DNA of 64,000 bases from Rhizobium bangladeshense (GTDB lineage: Bacteria; Pseudomonadota; Alphaproteobacteria; Rhizobiales; Rhizobiaceae), in contig NZ_LYPL01000019.1 of assembly GCF_001662075.1 (NCBI RefSeq), positions 41,432 through 105,431 of the forward strand. The letters are read 5' to 3'. Each line of letters opens with the position of its first letter. Position 1 is the first letter of the stretch. This document shows, piece by piece, positions 8,394 to 17,380 of this stretch. The notes beneath the pieces were generated by a model that was given only the letters and a program-made list of their open reading frames with translations, did not search any database and was not told the DNA's origin. The position numbers and the translations under genes were made by a program.

Positions 8394-9314
8394 ATGCCCC
8401 GTATTCTGATGGAGCGCTCCGGTGAGATGGAAGTGTTTGCTCGCGTTGTACAAGACGGTGGCTTCTCAGCCGCCGCCCGCAATCTCGACATCACCCCATC
8501 GGCGGTCAGCAAACTGATTGCACGCCTGGAAACGAGGCTTGGTACCCGCCTTCTGCTACGGACGACCCGCGCTCTGACACTGACGGAGGAGGGCGAGGCC
8601 TATTACCATTCGGCACTGAGGATTCTGCAGGAGTTGAATGATGCGGATCAGGAGGCGGCTGGAGGAGCGGTTCGTGGACGGCTGAGAATCAACACGACAA
8701 TACCCTTCGGAACCATGTTCGTCGCACCGGCTATTCCGGATTTCATTGCGCGCAATCCCGATTTGATCGTCGATCTCAGCTTCACCGACGGCATTGTCGA
8801 TCTGGTTGCGGAAAAGACCGACGTCGCCATCCGCATGGGCAACCTGCCGGACAGTGGTCTGATCGCCCGCAAGCTCGGGCAGAGCCGGCGTGTGGTCTGT
8901 GCGTCACCCGACTACCTGGCGCGCCGGGGTTCACCACAAGCACCTGCGGATCTCGAACAGCACGACTGCCTAACATTCAATTTCCGGCGTGCAAGGCCGT
9001 CCTGGCCCTTTCATGTCGGCGGCCAGGACGTCGCGCAACCTGTCAAGGGCAACATCGTCGTGAACAACGGCGAGACGATGAAACAATTGGCGCTGGCTGG
9101 TGCCGGAATTGCAAGGGTCGGTCTGTTTCATGTGGCCGATGAGATTGCGACGGGACGGCTCGTTGCACTGCTCGAAGAGCATAATCCGGGGGATCTGGAA
9201 CTGATTCACGCCGTTTACGTCGGTGGCGGCCCCTTGCCACACCGTGTTCGAGCCTTCATTGAGTATATGGTCGTCACCTTGGGTGAAGCACCCCTCTTGC
9301 GAGGGAATTCCTAG
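8394..9314 (+). CDS. LysR-family transcriptional regulator
   Basis: About 306 residues from ATG 8394 (MPRILMERSGEMEVF); a longer in-frame start at 8361 is possible. The winged-helix HTH covers roughly residues 8-65 (MEVFARVVQDGGFSAAARNLDITPSAVSKLIARLE; RLLLRTTRALTLTEEG). The effector domain follows (GRLRINTTIPFGTMFVAPAIPDF; LVAEKTDVAIRMGNLPDSGLIARKLG), like the subgroup that controls divergent SDR and quinone-related genes. It is divergent from the SDR at 7505-8296 and probably controls it through the inverted repeat at 8308-8329. The ligand is unknown. Confidence 0.88.
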   Translation: MPRILMERSGEMEVFARVVQDGGFSAAARNLDITPSAVSKLIARLETRLGTRLLLRTTRALTLTEEGEAYYHSALRILQELNDADQEAAGGAVRGRLRINTTIPFGTMFVAPAIPDFIARNPDLIVDLSFTDGIVDLVAEKTDVAIRMGNLPDSGLIARKLGQSRRVVCASPDYLARRGSPQAPADLEQHDCLTFNFRRARPSWPFHVGGQDVAQPVKGNIVVNNGETMKQLALAGAGIARVGLFHVADEIATGRLVALLEEHNPGDLELIHAVYVGGGPLPHRVRAFIEYMVVTLGEAPLLRGNS

Positions 9315-9337
9315 CCGGAGCAACGGAAAGAAAACGG

Positions 9338-10231
9338 TCACAAATCTGCTGCGGAAAACAATTCGACGACCCAGTCGAGAAAGACGCGCACCCGCGGTGA
9401 AAGCTGGCGGTTCTGCGGGTAGAGCGCGGTAAGTGGCGTCGGCGGGGGAAGAAAGTCGCCAAGGACCTCGACCAGCGTCCCGTCGTCCAGATCCCGCTGC
9501 AGTCGGTAACGCGGTGCCTGAATGAGGCCGAAGCCGAGGCGGGCCAGATCAGTCATGGTGTCGGAGTTGTTGACCGTTAGCCGGCACGGCAAGGTTACGA
9601 AGCGGACAGTGCTGCCGACGGTGAACTCGAGCGGCATGATCTGCCCGGTGCGGGACGATATGAAACCAACGGCGCGATGCCCCTCCATCGCGTCTGGGGA
9701 GTGTGGCACTCCGTGCCTCGCTATATAAGCTGGGCTGGCACAAGTGATTTCAGCAATCATCCCGAGGCGACGCATGATCAGGCCGCTATCAGCAATCTCT
9801 CCGGCGCGGATGACGCAGTCGATACCCTCCCTGACCAGATCTACCAGCCGGTCGCCCTGCCCGATCTGCAGGTCGAGCAGAGGATAACGATCGAGGAATT
9901 CATTGAGCCGCGGCAACAGGAATGTGCGCGTCAGCAAGGGATGGGCGTCGACACGCAGCAGGCCGCGCGGTTGCATGTCACGGAACACGTTTTCCGCCTC
10001 GTCCACCTCCGCGAGGATCGCGACACATCGCCTGTAGAAGGCCGCGCCATCCAGTGTCGGCGCGACATGCCGGGTCGTTCGCTCGAGAAGGCGAACACCG
10101 AGATCGTCTTCCAACCGCTTGATTGCCTCGGTGGCCGTGGAACGGGCAAGCCCAAGGTCGGACGCCGCCGCGGCGAAGCTACGCCGCTCGACGATCCGGA
10201 TGAAGAGCTGCATGCGGTCAAACCGGTCCAT
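9338..10231 (-). CDS. LysR-family transcriptional regulator
   Basis: A 297-residue LysR protein: N-terminal HTH (MQLFIRIVERRSFAAAASDLGLARSTATEAIKRLE; VRLLERTTRHVAPTLDG) and a substrate domain (GLLRVDAHPLLTRTFLLPRLNEF; LVREGIDCVIRAGEIADSGLIMRRLG). It resembles the regulator at 8394 in subgroup and converges on it with 23 bases between the stops. Its 5' end faces the SDR gene at 10334 across about 100 bases, so it most likely regulates that gene and the tautomerase behind it. Confidence 0.87.
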   Translation of the reverse strand: MDRFDRMQLFIRIVERRSFAAAASDLGLARSTATEAIKRLEDDLGVRLLERTTRHVAPTLDGAAFYRRCVAILAEVDEAENVFRDMQPRGLLRVDAHPLLTRTFLLPRLNEFLDRYPLLDLQIGQGDRLVDLVREGIDCVIRAGEIADSGLIMRRLGMIAEITCASPAYIARHGVPHSPDAMEGHRAVGFISSRTGQIMPLEFTVGSTVRFVTLPCRLTVNNSDTMTDLARLGFGLIQAPRYRLQRDLDDGTLVEVLGDFLPPPTPLTALYPQNRQLSPRVRVFLDWVVELFSAADL

Positions 10232-10333
10232 GTACGTTATTCACCACAGCCGAATTCTGTTGTCAAATATGGTAGATTGTTCTTCCGAGACATCGACAAT
10301 ATCTCCAGTTCCGTCAAATAGGAGAAAGGTGCC

Positions 10334-11074
10334 ATGACCATCAAAGGACAGCGCGTCGCTATCGTCACCGGCGCATCGAAAGGCATCGGCCGGGCCATTG
10401 CGCTTCGGCTGGCGAAAGACGGCATCGCCGTCGTGGTGAATTACGCAAGCGGCCGTCAGGCGGCTGATGCTGTTGTCGCAGACATTGAATTGAGCGGCGG
10501 CAAGGCTCTCGCGGTGCAGGCTGACATAAGCGGTCCGGCCGCGGCCGCCGATCTGTTCACCGCGGCCGAAGAGCGCTTCGGCGGGGCCGACATCCTGGTC
10601 AACAATGCCGGCATCATAAAGCTGGCTCCGATTGCCGATATGGACGACGCGAGTTTCGAGCAGCAGATCGCCATCAACCTCACAGGGACATTCCGTGCCG
10701 TGCGCGAAGCAGCCCGTCGGCTCCGTGATGGTGGGCGCATCATCAATTTCTCTTCCAGCGTCGTCGGCGCATACGGGGCGACTTATGGTGTCTATGCCGC
10801 AAGCAAGGCGGCCGTCGAGGCGATCACGCACGTCGCCTCGAAGGAACTCGGCCCGCGCGGCATTACAGTCAATGCGGTGGCGCCCGGTCCCGTCGAGACC
10901 GAACTGTTCATGTCCGGCAAGCCCGACGAACTCGTGCAGAGAATCGTCGCTACCATTCCGCTGGGACGCTTGGGCCAACCGGATGACATTGCCTCGGTCG
11001 TTTCCTTCCTCGCCGGCCCGGAAGGCGGCTGGGTGAACGGTCAGGTGCTACGCGCCAATGGCGGCATGATCTGA
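10334..11074 (+). CDS. SDR-family oxidoreductase
   Basis: A 246-residue classical SDR preceded by AGGAGAAAGG. TGASKGIG is at 12-19, then ILVNNAGIIK, the catalytic Ser in INFSSSVVG and YAASK, then GITVNAVAPGPVETELF. The end (GQVLRANGGMI) is the usual SDR C-terminus. It resembles 3-oxoacyl-ACP-reductase-like SDRs, but no fatty acid genes are nearby, so that specific role is unlikely. It is divergent from the LysR gene at 9338-10231 and followed after 27 bases by a tautomerase, which suggests a small catabolic or detoxification operon. Confidence 0.88.
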   Translation: MTIKGQRVAIVTGASKGIGRAIALRLAKDGIAVVVNYASGRQAADAVVADIELSGGKALAVQADISGPAAAADLFTAAEERFGGADILVNNAGIIKLAPIADMDDASFEQQIAINLTGTFRAVREAARRLRDGGRIINFSSSVVGAYGATYGVYAASKAAVEAITHVASKELGPRGITVNAVAPGPVETELFMSGKPDELVQRIVATIPLGRLGQPDDIASVVSFLAGPEGGWVNGQVLRANGGMI

Positions 11075-11101
11075 AGCAGAACCCCAAGAAAGGAGAGTCC
11101 T

Positions 11102-11320
11102 ATGCCATTCGTTAACATAAAGACGCCGGAGGGCGCGCTCAGCCGCTCCCAGAAGGAAGAAATCGTGCACCGCGCCACCGACATGCTGGTGGAGTATTTC
11201 TCCGAGGCGGCACGGCCACACACAATGGTATTGATCGAGGAAGTGAATGACGGCGGATACGGGCGTGCGGACGAGATTTTCATCTTTCCAGATGCCTATC
11301 GCGCGAATGAAGACAGTTGA
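11102..11320 (+). CDS. 4-oxalocrotonate tautomerase family protein
   Basis: A 72-residue protein of the small tautomerase family, with AAAGGAGAG upstream of ATG. Pro-2, which becomes the catalytic N-terminal proline after Met removal, is present (MPFVNIKTPEG). The helix LSRSQKEEIVHRATDMLVEYF and the motif TMVLIEEVNDGGYG match the family, the latter being the usual WVLIEEV-DG-WG region. It would interconvert keto and enol forms of a small acid; the substrate is unknown. It is the second gene of the SDR operon beginning at 10334. Confidence 0.85.
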   Translation: MPFVNIKTPEGALSRSQKEEIVHRATDMLVEYFSEAARPHTMVLIEEVNDGGYGRADEIFIFPDAYRANEDS

Positions 11321-11772
11321 TTCCGAGAGTGGTCGGAAGCTGGTGCGGAGCTTCCGCACCAGTTCGCCCAACCAGGGCAGAGGGTGCCGGTCAGAAGATG
11401 CGAGGAGCATGACCTGCCTGCCGGACATGTTCCTGGGGGACCGGAACTCAAGGCGCCTCATCCAATCTCCGGCGAAGCAGATTCGCGGTGGGAGGCGCGT
11501 TCTGGGCAAGAGCGATCCAGCACTTGAGGACGAGACTAGGTAGCGTCCGGTCGATGAGCCGATGTCGGCGCGCCGAGGCATGCGGAATATGAGCAATGAA
11601 CTCGCAGGACAGGCGGAACGCGCCGTCGGGAGGAGAACACCAGGACCGAGCTCAGCGAGCGCAGTCCTGGCTGGTGTACCTACGGGCAAACTGAACAACC
11701 GGCATCCCGTCAGGAGCGCTCCCATGCCGCCTAGTTCGAACGGCTGGAACCATAGCGGCGTCTGGGACTCGG
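11321..11772. other. 452-bp gap with possible decayed minus-strand coding sequence
   Basis: No intact gene is seen. On the minus strand a frame running from about 11630 to 11458 reads FRLSCEFIAHIPHAS and then LVLKCWIALAQNAPPTANLL before a stop, and a neighbouring frame around 11340-11430 reads RQVMLLASSDRHPLPWLGEL. Both look like protein but lack starts and continuity. This may be what remains of one or two genes. No family can be named. Confidence 0.3.
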
Positions 11773-12546
11773 TCAGATCCGGGCACCACCGGTCGCGTCG
11801 ATCCTCTGGCCCGTCGTCCAGCGCGCATCGTTCGATGCGAGGAAAGCGATGACGTCGGCGACGTCCTCCGCCCGGCCGACACGGGAGAAGACCGAGAGTG
11901 CTTCGGCGCCAGCGCGCGCGTCCGGTGATGCCAGCCATTCGGCATTCATATCCGTCTCCGTCACACCCGGCATCACGGCATTGACCGTGATCCCGCGAGC
12001 TGCAAATTCCGGGGCGAGCGCCAGTGTCAACGTCTCCAGCGCCCCCTTGGAGGCCGCATAGGCGGGATGGGTCGGTGCAGCGATCCGCGTGAACCCGGTC
12101 GAGACATTGATGATGCGGCCGTTGTCGCGAATGTGGTCGGCCATTGCCTGGATGAGAAAGAACGGAGCCTTGTAGTTGATCGTCATCACCTCGTCGAACG
12201 CGGCCTCGCTTGTCTCTCTCAAGGGCAACGCCGGCGCGATGCCGGCGTTGTTCACCAAGATGTCCATAGCCGACGTGCCCCTCTCAGCACGCGCAGCTTC
12301 GCTGAACTGTGCCCAGAGGCTGTCGGCCGCGTCCTTGCCGTCTCTCAGATCAGCCTTCACCGCGACGGCCTTGACGCCCAGCGCCTCGATATCGCGTATT
12401 GTGGCACTGGCCGCATCCGCATTGGCGGTGTAGTGCACGCCAATCAGCGCGGCACCCTCCTTCGCAAATGCAAGGGCGGCGGCCCGGCCGATCCCGCGCG
12501 AACTTCCGGTGATGAGTGCTATTTTGCCTGCGAGTTTTTGGGACAT
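11773..12546 (-). CDS. SDR-family oxidoreductase
   Basis: A 257-residue short-chain dehydrogenase. TGSSRGIG is at 13-20, DILVNNAGIAPALPL follows, then INVSTGFTRIA with the catalytic Ser/Thr region, YAASK, GITVNAVMPGVTETDM, and a standard end (TTGQRIDATGGARI). It resembles glucose-1-dehydrogenase or 3-oxoacyl-reductase-like SDRs of unknown substrate. It is divergent from the TetR gene at 12618, with a perfect 18-bp palindrome between them, so the TetR protein is the probable repressor. Confidence 0.88.
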   Translation of the reverse strand: MSQKLAGKIALITGSSRGIGRAAALAFAKEGAALIGVHYTANADAASATIRDIEALGVKAVAVKADLRDGKDAADSLWAQFSEAARAERGTSAMDILVNNAGIAPALPLRETSEAAFDEVMTINYKAPFFLIQAMADHIRDNGRIINVSTGFTRIAAPTHPAYAASKGALETLTLALAPEFAARGITVNAVMPGVTETDMNAEWLASPDARAGAEALSVFSRVGRAEDVADVIAFLASNDARWTTGQRIDATGGARI

Positions 12547-12566
12547 GGATCACTCCGTTGCTAAAT

Positions 12567-12584
12567 TTATAGTGATCACTATAA
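12567..12584. promoter_or_regulatory. TetR-type operator (18-bp perfect palindrome)
   Basis: TTATAGTGATCACTATAA is a perfect 18-bp palindrome midway between the divergent SDR and TetR genes. A half copy, GATCACTAT (12621-12629), overlaps the start of the TetR gene, and the related GGATCACTCC lies at the SDR start (12547-12556). Position and symmetry are those of an autoregulated TetR operator. Binding is inferred. Confidence 0.7.
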
Positions 12585-12617
12585 TAAGGCTCGACAGACG
12601 ACTGTCAATAATTTAAT

Positions 12618-13253
12618 ATGGATCACTATTTAATGGAGAAACCAGTCCGTAAACGAGGTAGACCGCGCCTGCTCGATCGCGAAGTCGGGCTTGACATCGC
12701 AGCGCGGCTGTTTTGGGAGCGCGGCTACGAAGGAACCTCGACGGCCGACCTTACGAAGGCGATGGGTATCAATCCACCGACCCTCTATTCGATGTTCGGC
12801 TCAAAGGAAGACTTGTACCGTCAGGCACTCGACTTCAGCATTGCCCGTGAAAGCACGCGCCGGTCGCAGATCCTGCAATCATCCCATCTACCGGCTTACG
12901 ATGCCCTACGCCTCTACCTCTACGATATCGCCGACGGCGACACCCAGCCGGACAAGCCTCGAGGCTGCATGGTCTCGACGGCCGTCCTCCAGCATGCCGA
13001 AGAAAATGCGTCCGTCGCACGGATGACGGCGGCCTTGCGCGAAGCATCGATGCAGACCCTCAAAGCCCGCTTCGACCGTGCCGTCGAGGAAGGTGAACTG
13101 CCGACGCAAACCGACACCGATGCGCTCGCGCGGTTCTACGGTGCGATCATCCAAGGCATGTCCGCCCAAGCCTGCGATGGCGCCTGCAACACGCGGCTGA
13201 AGCGACTGATCGACATCGCACTCACGGCCTGGCCCGGGGAGCTTCGGACCTGA
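12618..13253 (+). CDS. TetR/AcrR-family transcriptional regulator
   Basis: A 211-residue TetR protein. The basic N-terminus (KPVRKRGRPRLLD) is followed by the HTH (ARLFWERGYEGTSTADLTKAMGINPPTLYSMFGSKEDLYRQAL, about residues 28-70) and a C-terminal helical ligand domain of the type with RGCMVSTA and a late ARFYGAIIQGMSAQA motif. ATG 12618 overlaps an operator half-site; ATG 12633 (MEKPVRK) is an equally good start, and neither has a clear Shine-Dalgarno sequence. It is divergent from, and probably represses, the SDR at 11773-12546. Confidence 0.87.
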   Translation: MDHYLMEKPVRKRGRPRLLDREVGLDIAARLFWERGYEGTSTADLTKAMGINPPTLYSMFGSKEDLYRQALDFSIARESTRRSQILQSSHLPAYDALRLYLYDIADGDTQPDKPRGCMVSTAVLQHAEENASVARMTAALREASMQTLKARFDRAVEEGELPTQTDTDALARFYGAIIQGMSAQACDGACNTRLKRLIDIALTAWPGELRT

Positions 13254-13914
13254 CTGGGAGTTCGACCAAAGACACGTTGATCACTGGTGTTGGTTGCACG
13301 GGAGAATTTTATCGGTGGTTCGTCGTCCACGGGCGCCTTGAAGAAATTCGAACCCACGGATTCAAGAAGTCATTTTCGCTCATTGAAGGCCGACTTGATG
13401 ACCGCTTGACGCGGATCGAACCAACGCCCCTTGGTGCTTGAGATCTGGCGGCCAGAGGAGCGCACCTCAAGGTCATGTCCAAAGGCAAGGCCGCCTGCCC
13501 GCCAGCAGTCCTGCCAAGCAAGTTCCGTCTGCACCTGTGGCTTCGGCATTCATTCCGGTGCAGCTGGCTGGCCTGCTGCGTTTCGTCACCCGCCAGGAAC
13601 TGGGCGAAACCATCAATTTCACAGTTTTCGCCCACATCGCAGCCTGGCTGATCTGCTGCGATAAATGTCGGTTCTGTCTAGAAGAGGTCGGTTTTAGACA
13701 AGCTGACGGTCGCAACCGAAGCGAGTGCAAGCCGGGTGATCTGCTAGTCACATTATGAAGGCGGCCCCAGAGCCGCATAGTCACAAAGGCGCGTTCAGCG
13801 TCGTTGGCTCTACGGCATTGGCATCACGACCTGGCCTCTCGGACAGGTCCTATCGCGATATCCATTTTAAAATTCAAAGGGAACGTCAGCACATAAACCT
13901 TGGAGGGATAAAGC
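13254..13914. other. 661-bp intergenic region, no clear gene
   Basis: No convincing gene is present. A plus-strand frame at 13277-13441 could encode about 54 residues (ending DDRLTRIEPTPLGA) from a TTG codon but has no family or ribosome site. TGTCTA (13675-13680) and TAGACA (13695-13700) form a weak inverted repeat. The 3' end holds the leader of the BCCT transporter gene, with the GGAGGGATAAAGC ribosome site. Confidence 0.4.
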
Positions 13915-15483
13915 ATGTCGACTACGAACACACTCCGCAGCATAGATCCGACGGTATTCTGGCCGGCCATAGCAATAGCGGCCGGGTTCATCTCATGGGG
14001 AGCGGTCGCTCCGGAGAGCCTTGCCTCCGTCACCCAAGCCACGCTTTCGGCGATTATCGGCGATTTCGGATGGGGCTTTGTTGTCTCGACCGCGTTCTTC
14101 CTGATCTTTGCCGGGTTCCTGGCGATCAGCCGTTTCGGCAAGATCAGGCTTGGGGCCGATGACGAGCTTCCGGAATTCCGGACGGCTTCGTGGGTCTGCA
14201 TGATGTTCAGCGTCGGCATGGGCATCGGCCTGATGTTCTGGGGCGTTGCCGAGCCAGTTTTCCATTTTGGCGCACCCCCTCACGGTCTGGCGGCCGCGCA
14301 AACCCGGGAAGCTGCGCTAGTCGCAATGAAGTATTCCTACTTTCATTGGGCGCTGCACCCTTGGGCGATCTATGCCATTGTCGGGCTGGCGATCGCGTAC
14401 TTCACCTACCGCAAGGGCTTGCCTATCCTGATATCGAGCGCATTCACCCCTCTGCTCGGTAGCGCCGTCAACGGACCGATCGGTAAGACGATCGATATTC
14501 TCGCCGTGATAGCCACGCTGTTCGGCACGGCGACATCGCTCGGCCTTGGGGCCCAACAGATCAACAGCGGTCTGAACTTTCTTTGGGGAATCGGTGAGGG
14601 GACGGGAATTGCCCTTACGATCATCGCGGTGTTGTCGGTGCTATTTATCGTTTCGGCAGTTTCCGGGGTGGGCAAGGGCGTTCAGTTCCTGAGTAACATG
14701 AACATGGTGATCGCGGCCGTGCTGCTACTGTTCCTAGCCATCATCGGGCCGACCATCTTCATCCTCAATACCTTCACCGAAGCACTTGGCGACTATCTAT
14801 CCGATCTCGTCACCATGTCGTTCCGCACCGCCGCCTTCAGCGACGGCAAGTGGTTGGGCAGCTGGACGATCTTCTACTGGGCTTGGTGGGTTTCCTGGGC
14901 GCCTTTCGTAGGGGTCTTCATTGCACGCATTTCCAAGGGGCGCACGATCCGTGAATTCATCGTCGGCGTTCTGCTCATTCCGAGCGGCGTAACCTTCCTC
15001 TGGTTCACGATCATGGGCGGCACGGCGCTACATTCCGAACTGATGGGGGCCGGCGGCCTGGTCGAGGCTGTCAACACGAAAGGGGCCGCCATCTCGCTGT
15101 TTGCCCTGCTTGAACAATATCCTGCAACCGCGCTCACCTCATTCGTCGCGATCTTCCTTGTCGCCATCTTCTTTATCTCGGGCGCGGATGCCGCCTCGAT
15201 AGTGATGGGCATGCTCTCGTCTCGCGGCACGCTTGAGCCCGCACGCGGCATCGTCGTGCTGTGGGGTGGCCTCGCCGGAGCGTCGGCCTGTGTGTTGCTG
15301 GTGATGGGAGGATTGCAGGGCTTGCAGACCGCGTCGATTATCGCGGCAGCACCCTTCCTCGTCGTCATGGTCGGACTATGCGTCTCGCTATGGACGGCGC
15401 TGTTGGACGACCTCGAAGACCGGCCTGAGCCACTCTCTCCCCTTCCCGAAGGTCCGCAATTGGCCACACCGGCTGCTGGATAG
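13915..15483 (+). CDS. BCCT-family transporter (betaine/choline/carnitine type)
   Basis: A 522-residue protein with about 12 membrane helices and a strong ribosome site (TGGAGGGAT). The family's conserved glycine stretch is present (MFSVGMGIGLMFWGVAEPVFHF, about 97-118), as is the helix-8 signature (WAWWVSWAPFVGVFIARISKGRTIREF, about 322-348) with the Trp/aromatic residues that bind quaternary ammonium groups. It imports glycine betaine, choline, carnitine or a similar compound by Na+ or H+ symport, or by exchange. The cytoplasmic tail is short, which argues against an osmosensing BetP-like protein. It appears to be a single-gene unit. Confidence 0.9.
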   Translation: MSTTNTLRSIDPTVFWPAIAIAAGFISWGAVAPESLASVTQATLSAIIGDFGWGFVVSTAFFLIFAGFLAISRFGKIRLGADDELPEFRTASWVCMMFSVGMGIGLMFWGVAEPVFHFGAPPHGLAAAQTREAALVAMKYSYFHWALHPWAIYAIVGLAIAYFTYRKGLPILISSAFTPLLGSAVNGPIGKTIDILAVIATLFGTATSLGLGAQQINSGLNFLWGIGEGTGIALTIIAVLSVLFIVSAVSGVGKGVQFLSNMNMVIAAVLLLFLAIIGPTIFILNTFTEALGDYLSDLVTMSFRTAAFSDGKWLGSWTIFYWAWWVSWAPFVGVFIARISKGRTIREFIVGVLLIPSGVTFLWFTIMGGTALHSELMGAGGLVEAVNTKGAAISLFALLEQYPATALTSFVAIFLVAIFFISGADAASIVMGMLSSRGTLEPARGIVVLWGGLAGASACVLLVMGGLQGLQTASIIAAAPFLVVMVGLCVSLWTALLDDLEDRPEPLSPLPEGPQLATPAAG

Positions 15484-15513
15484 ATCACCAGTCTCTCATC
15501 CAGCGCCAATGAT

Positions 15514-15545
15514 CCGCACCTGGAGGTGAATTTCAGGTGCGGCTT
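15514..15545 (+). terminator. Intrinsic terminator after the BCCT gene
   Basis: CCGCACCTG (15514-15522) and CAGGTGCGG (15534-15542) form a perfect 9-bp stem with an 11-base loop, followed by CTTT. It lies 31 bases after the BCCT stop. The short U-run makes it a modest terminator. Confidence 0.6.
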
Positions 15546-15632
15546 TGGCGTGGACAATGCCGCTGTCTTCGACATGAACGAGATACAAACGGGCTGAACG
15601 ACAGCGCAAAGACAAAAAGAGCCACGCTCTCA

Positions 15633-16097
15633 TCAAGCCGGGCGTGTAATCATGAGCCAGATAATTCCCAGCACCGCAGCGAAAGCCGGGAAGCCGAAAT
15701 AAAACCAGGTCCAAAATAGCTTGTGATATCGCGCCGGCAGCGGCTCACCCTTCACCGCTGCTTGCTTCGCGATGTTGCGCATCTCCATCTGCATCCAAAC
15801 GACCGGCAACCAAAAGGCGCCCGTGACCAGATAGAGGATGATCGACCAAAATATCCACCGATCCCAAAGGGAATAACCGGCATTCCAGGCCAGCGCTATG
15901 CCGGTGATCGGCTGAACGATCACAGCCGTTGTCGTGAAGACGAAATCCGCAAGCACCACGATCCGCGCGACGGCGGCTACGGTCATCGCGTTGCCGGTGC
16001 GATGCGCCATCAGCATAAAGAAGGCGATCCCCGCGCCGGTGCCGAGAAGAACAGCGGCGCCGATAATATGCAGGAATTTCAGCACGAAATAGATCAT
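15633..16097 (-). CDS. DUF2269-family integral membrane protein
   Basis: A 154-residue protein starting at ATG 16097 with GGAGGAG just upstream; the open frame extends further but that part lies in the preceding gene. It has four membrane helices (FVLKFLHIIGAAVLLGTGAGIAFFML; IVVLADFVFTTTAVIVQPITGIAL; WIFWSIILYLVTGAFWLPVVWMQM; FWTWFYFGFPAFAAVLGIIWLM). The pattern, including the HIIGAAVLLGTG start and the WFYFGFPAF end, is that of the DUF2269 family. Its start overlaps the stop of the SDR-DoxX gene in ATGA, so the two are translationally coupled. Function unknown. Confidence 0.85.
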   Translation of the reverse strand: MIYFVLKFLHIIGAAVLLGTGAGIAFFMLMAHRTGNAMTVAAVARIVVLADFVFTTTAVIVQPITGIALAWNAGYSLWDRWIFWSIILYLVTGAFWLPVVWMQMEMRNIAKQAAVKGEPLPARYHKLFWTWFYFGFPAFAAVLGIIWLMITRPA

Positions 16098-17380
16098 CGC
16101 TCCTCCAGAATCGCCAGGGCGACCAAGTGTAGCACGAGGATCGGCCATATCTTGGTCAGCGGGCCGAGGGGCTCATTCCACAACTCCGGCAATATTGCCG
16201 TGCCCGCTGCTGCATAGAAGAGTGATAGCAAGACAGCCGCGTAGAGGCCCCAACGCGCAGTGCGGCGCAAAGCGATAGCGCATCCGATCACGATGTCTGC
16301 AAGAGCTCCGGCAACCACGCTTGGTGCCGCGAGCCAACCTGCGCCGCCCGCCAACATCAGTTCGACGCCCTGCTCGAAACCCGACGTCAGCGATATAATC
16401 CCGGTCGCTATCCAGAAGAGTGGCAGCAGCAGAAAAATGACCGGCTTCAGAAAGTAGAGTTTGGCAAACCAACGCTCCTGGACCGAAACAGGGCGACGCG
16501 CCAAAGCATCGTCCAACGATAACGGCCGGATTCCGGTAGCGGCGGTCCAATCCGTTGGATCGCCCACGGCGCCGCGGACGATCTCCCTTGCGGCGGTGCT
16601 TCGAACCGGCGGCCGCCATCCCAGCAATCCTGCGATATCGCCGAGCCGATAGAGAAGGCTGGCGAGCGGGCGCGGCAGCAGATAGCGCTTGGCGGGAGCC
16701 CAGCCCAGCCATCTCCGGTATCGCGCTACAATCTCGTCGAACTCAAGCGGTTGCGGGCCGACGATTTCGAGCGAGACTTTCGATGGGTCCGTTTTGTCGA
16801 CAAGACGAACGACGGTCTCCGTGACGTCCTCGAGCTGCACCACCTGAAGTTTGCCGGTCGACGGCATCGCCGGCAGAACCGGCAGAGCGGCAAGTCCCCG
16901 AAACAATGCACTGGAACCGAACGCGGCGTCACCAAGGATTACGGCGGGACGCAGGATCACCCAATCGAGATCCGTCTCCATCAGAGCCATGTCGCCGGAA
17001 AGCTTCGTGCGTGAGAACGCTGACGGCTGCTGCCGATCCACCCCGATCGCCGAGAAATGAATAACTCGGCGTACACCGGATTGCTCGCATGCACTGAACA
17101 AGGCTCGCGGTCCCTGCGCGTGGACGCCCGTCATGTTATGCCTCATTCCGTCCTGCAGCGCGCCGGCGCAGTTGACGACTGCATCTATTCCTTTGAGATG
17201 AGGCACCCAGTCAGAGGGCTCATCCGCTTGTGCGACGTCGACGTCGACCCAGGTGCCGAGCCCTCCCGCGCGCTGTTTGCCAGGACGAACCGCGCGGATG
17301 ACATTATGTCCGCCTTTCTCCAGCCCGGCGCAGACGGCGCTACCAACCAGCCCTGTTGCTCCGATAACCAGAATCTTCAT
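16094..17380 (-). CDS. NAD(P)-binding SDR fused to a DoxX-like membrane domain
   Basis: A 428-residue two-domain protein. Residues 1 to about 290 form an atypical/extended SDR: the nucleotide motif is GATGLVGSAV near residue 7, with AVVNCAGAL, HFSAIGV, SRTKLSGD and WVILRPAVILG as in NmrA/epimerase-like members. Residues about 310-428 carry four membrane helices of the DoxX-like type (YFLKPVIFLLLPLFWIATGIISL; SVVAGALADIVIGCAIAL; WGLYAAVLLSLFYAAAGTAI; ILVLHLVALAI). Such fusions are known in proteobacteria as SDR/DoxX-like proteins, of unknown substrate. It is coupled by a 4-base overlap to the DUF2269 gene. Confidence 0.85.
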   Translation of the reverse strand: MKILVIGATGLVGSAVCAGLEKGGHNVIRAVRPGKQRAGGLGTWVDVDVAQADEPSDWVPHLKGIDAVVNCAGALQDGMRHNMTGVHAQGPRALFSACEQSGVRRVIHFSAIGVDRQQPSAFSRTKLSGDMALMETDLDWVILRPAVILGDAAFGSSALFRGLAALPVLPAMPSTGKLQVVQLEDVTETVVRLVDKTDPSKVSLEIVGPQPLEFDEIVARYRRWLGWAPAKRYLLPRPLASLLYRLGDIAGLLGWRPPVRSTAAREIVRGAVGDPTDWTAATGIRPLSLDDALARRPVSVQERWFAKLYFLKPVIFLLLPLFWIATGIISLTSGFEQGVELMLAGGAGWLAAPSVVAGALADIVIGCAIALRRTARWGLYAAVLLSLFYAAAGTAILPELWNEPLGPLTKIWPILVLHLVALAILEER

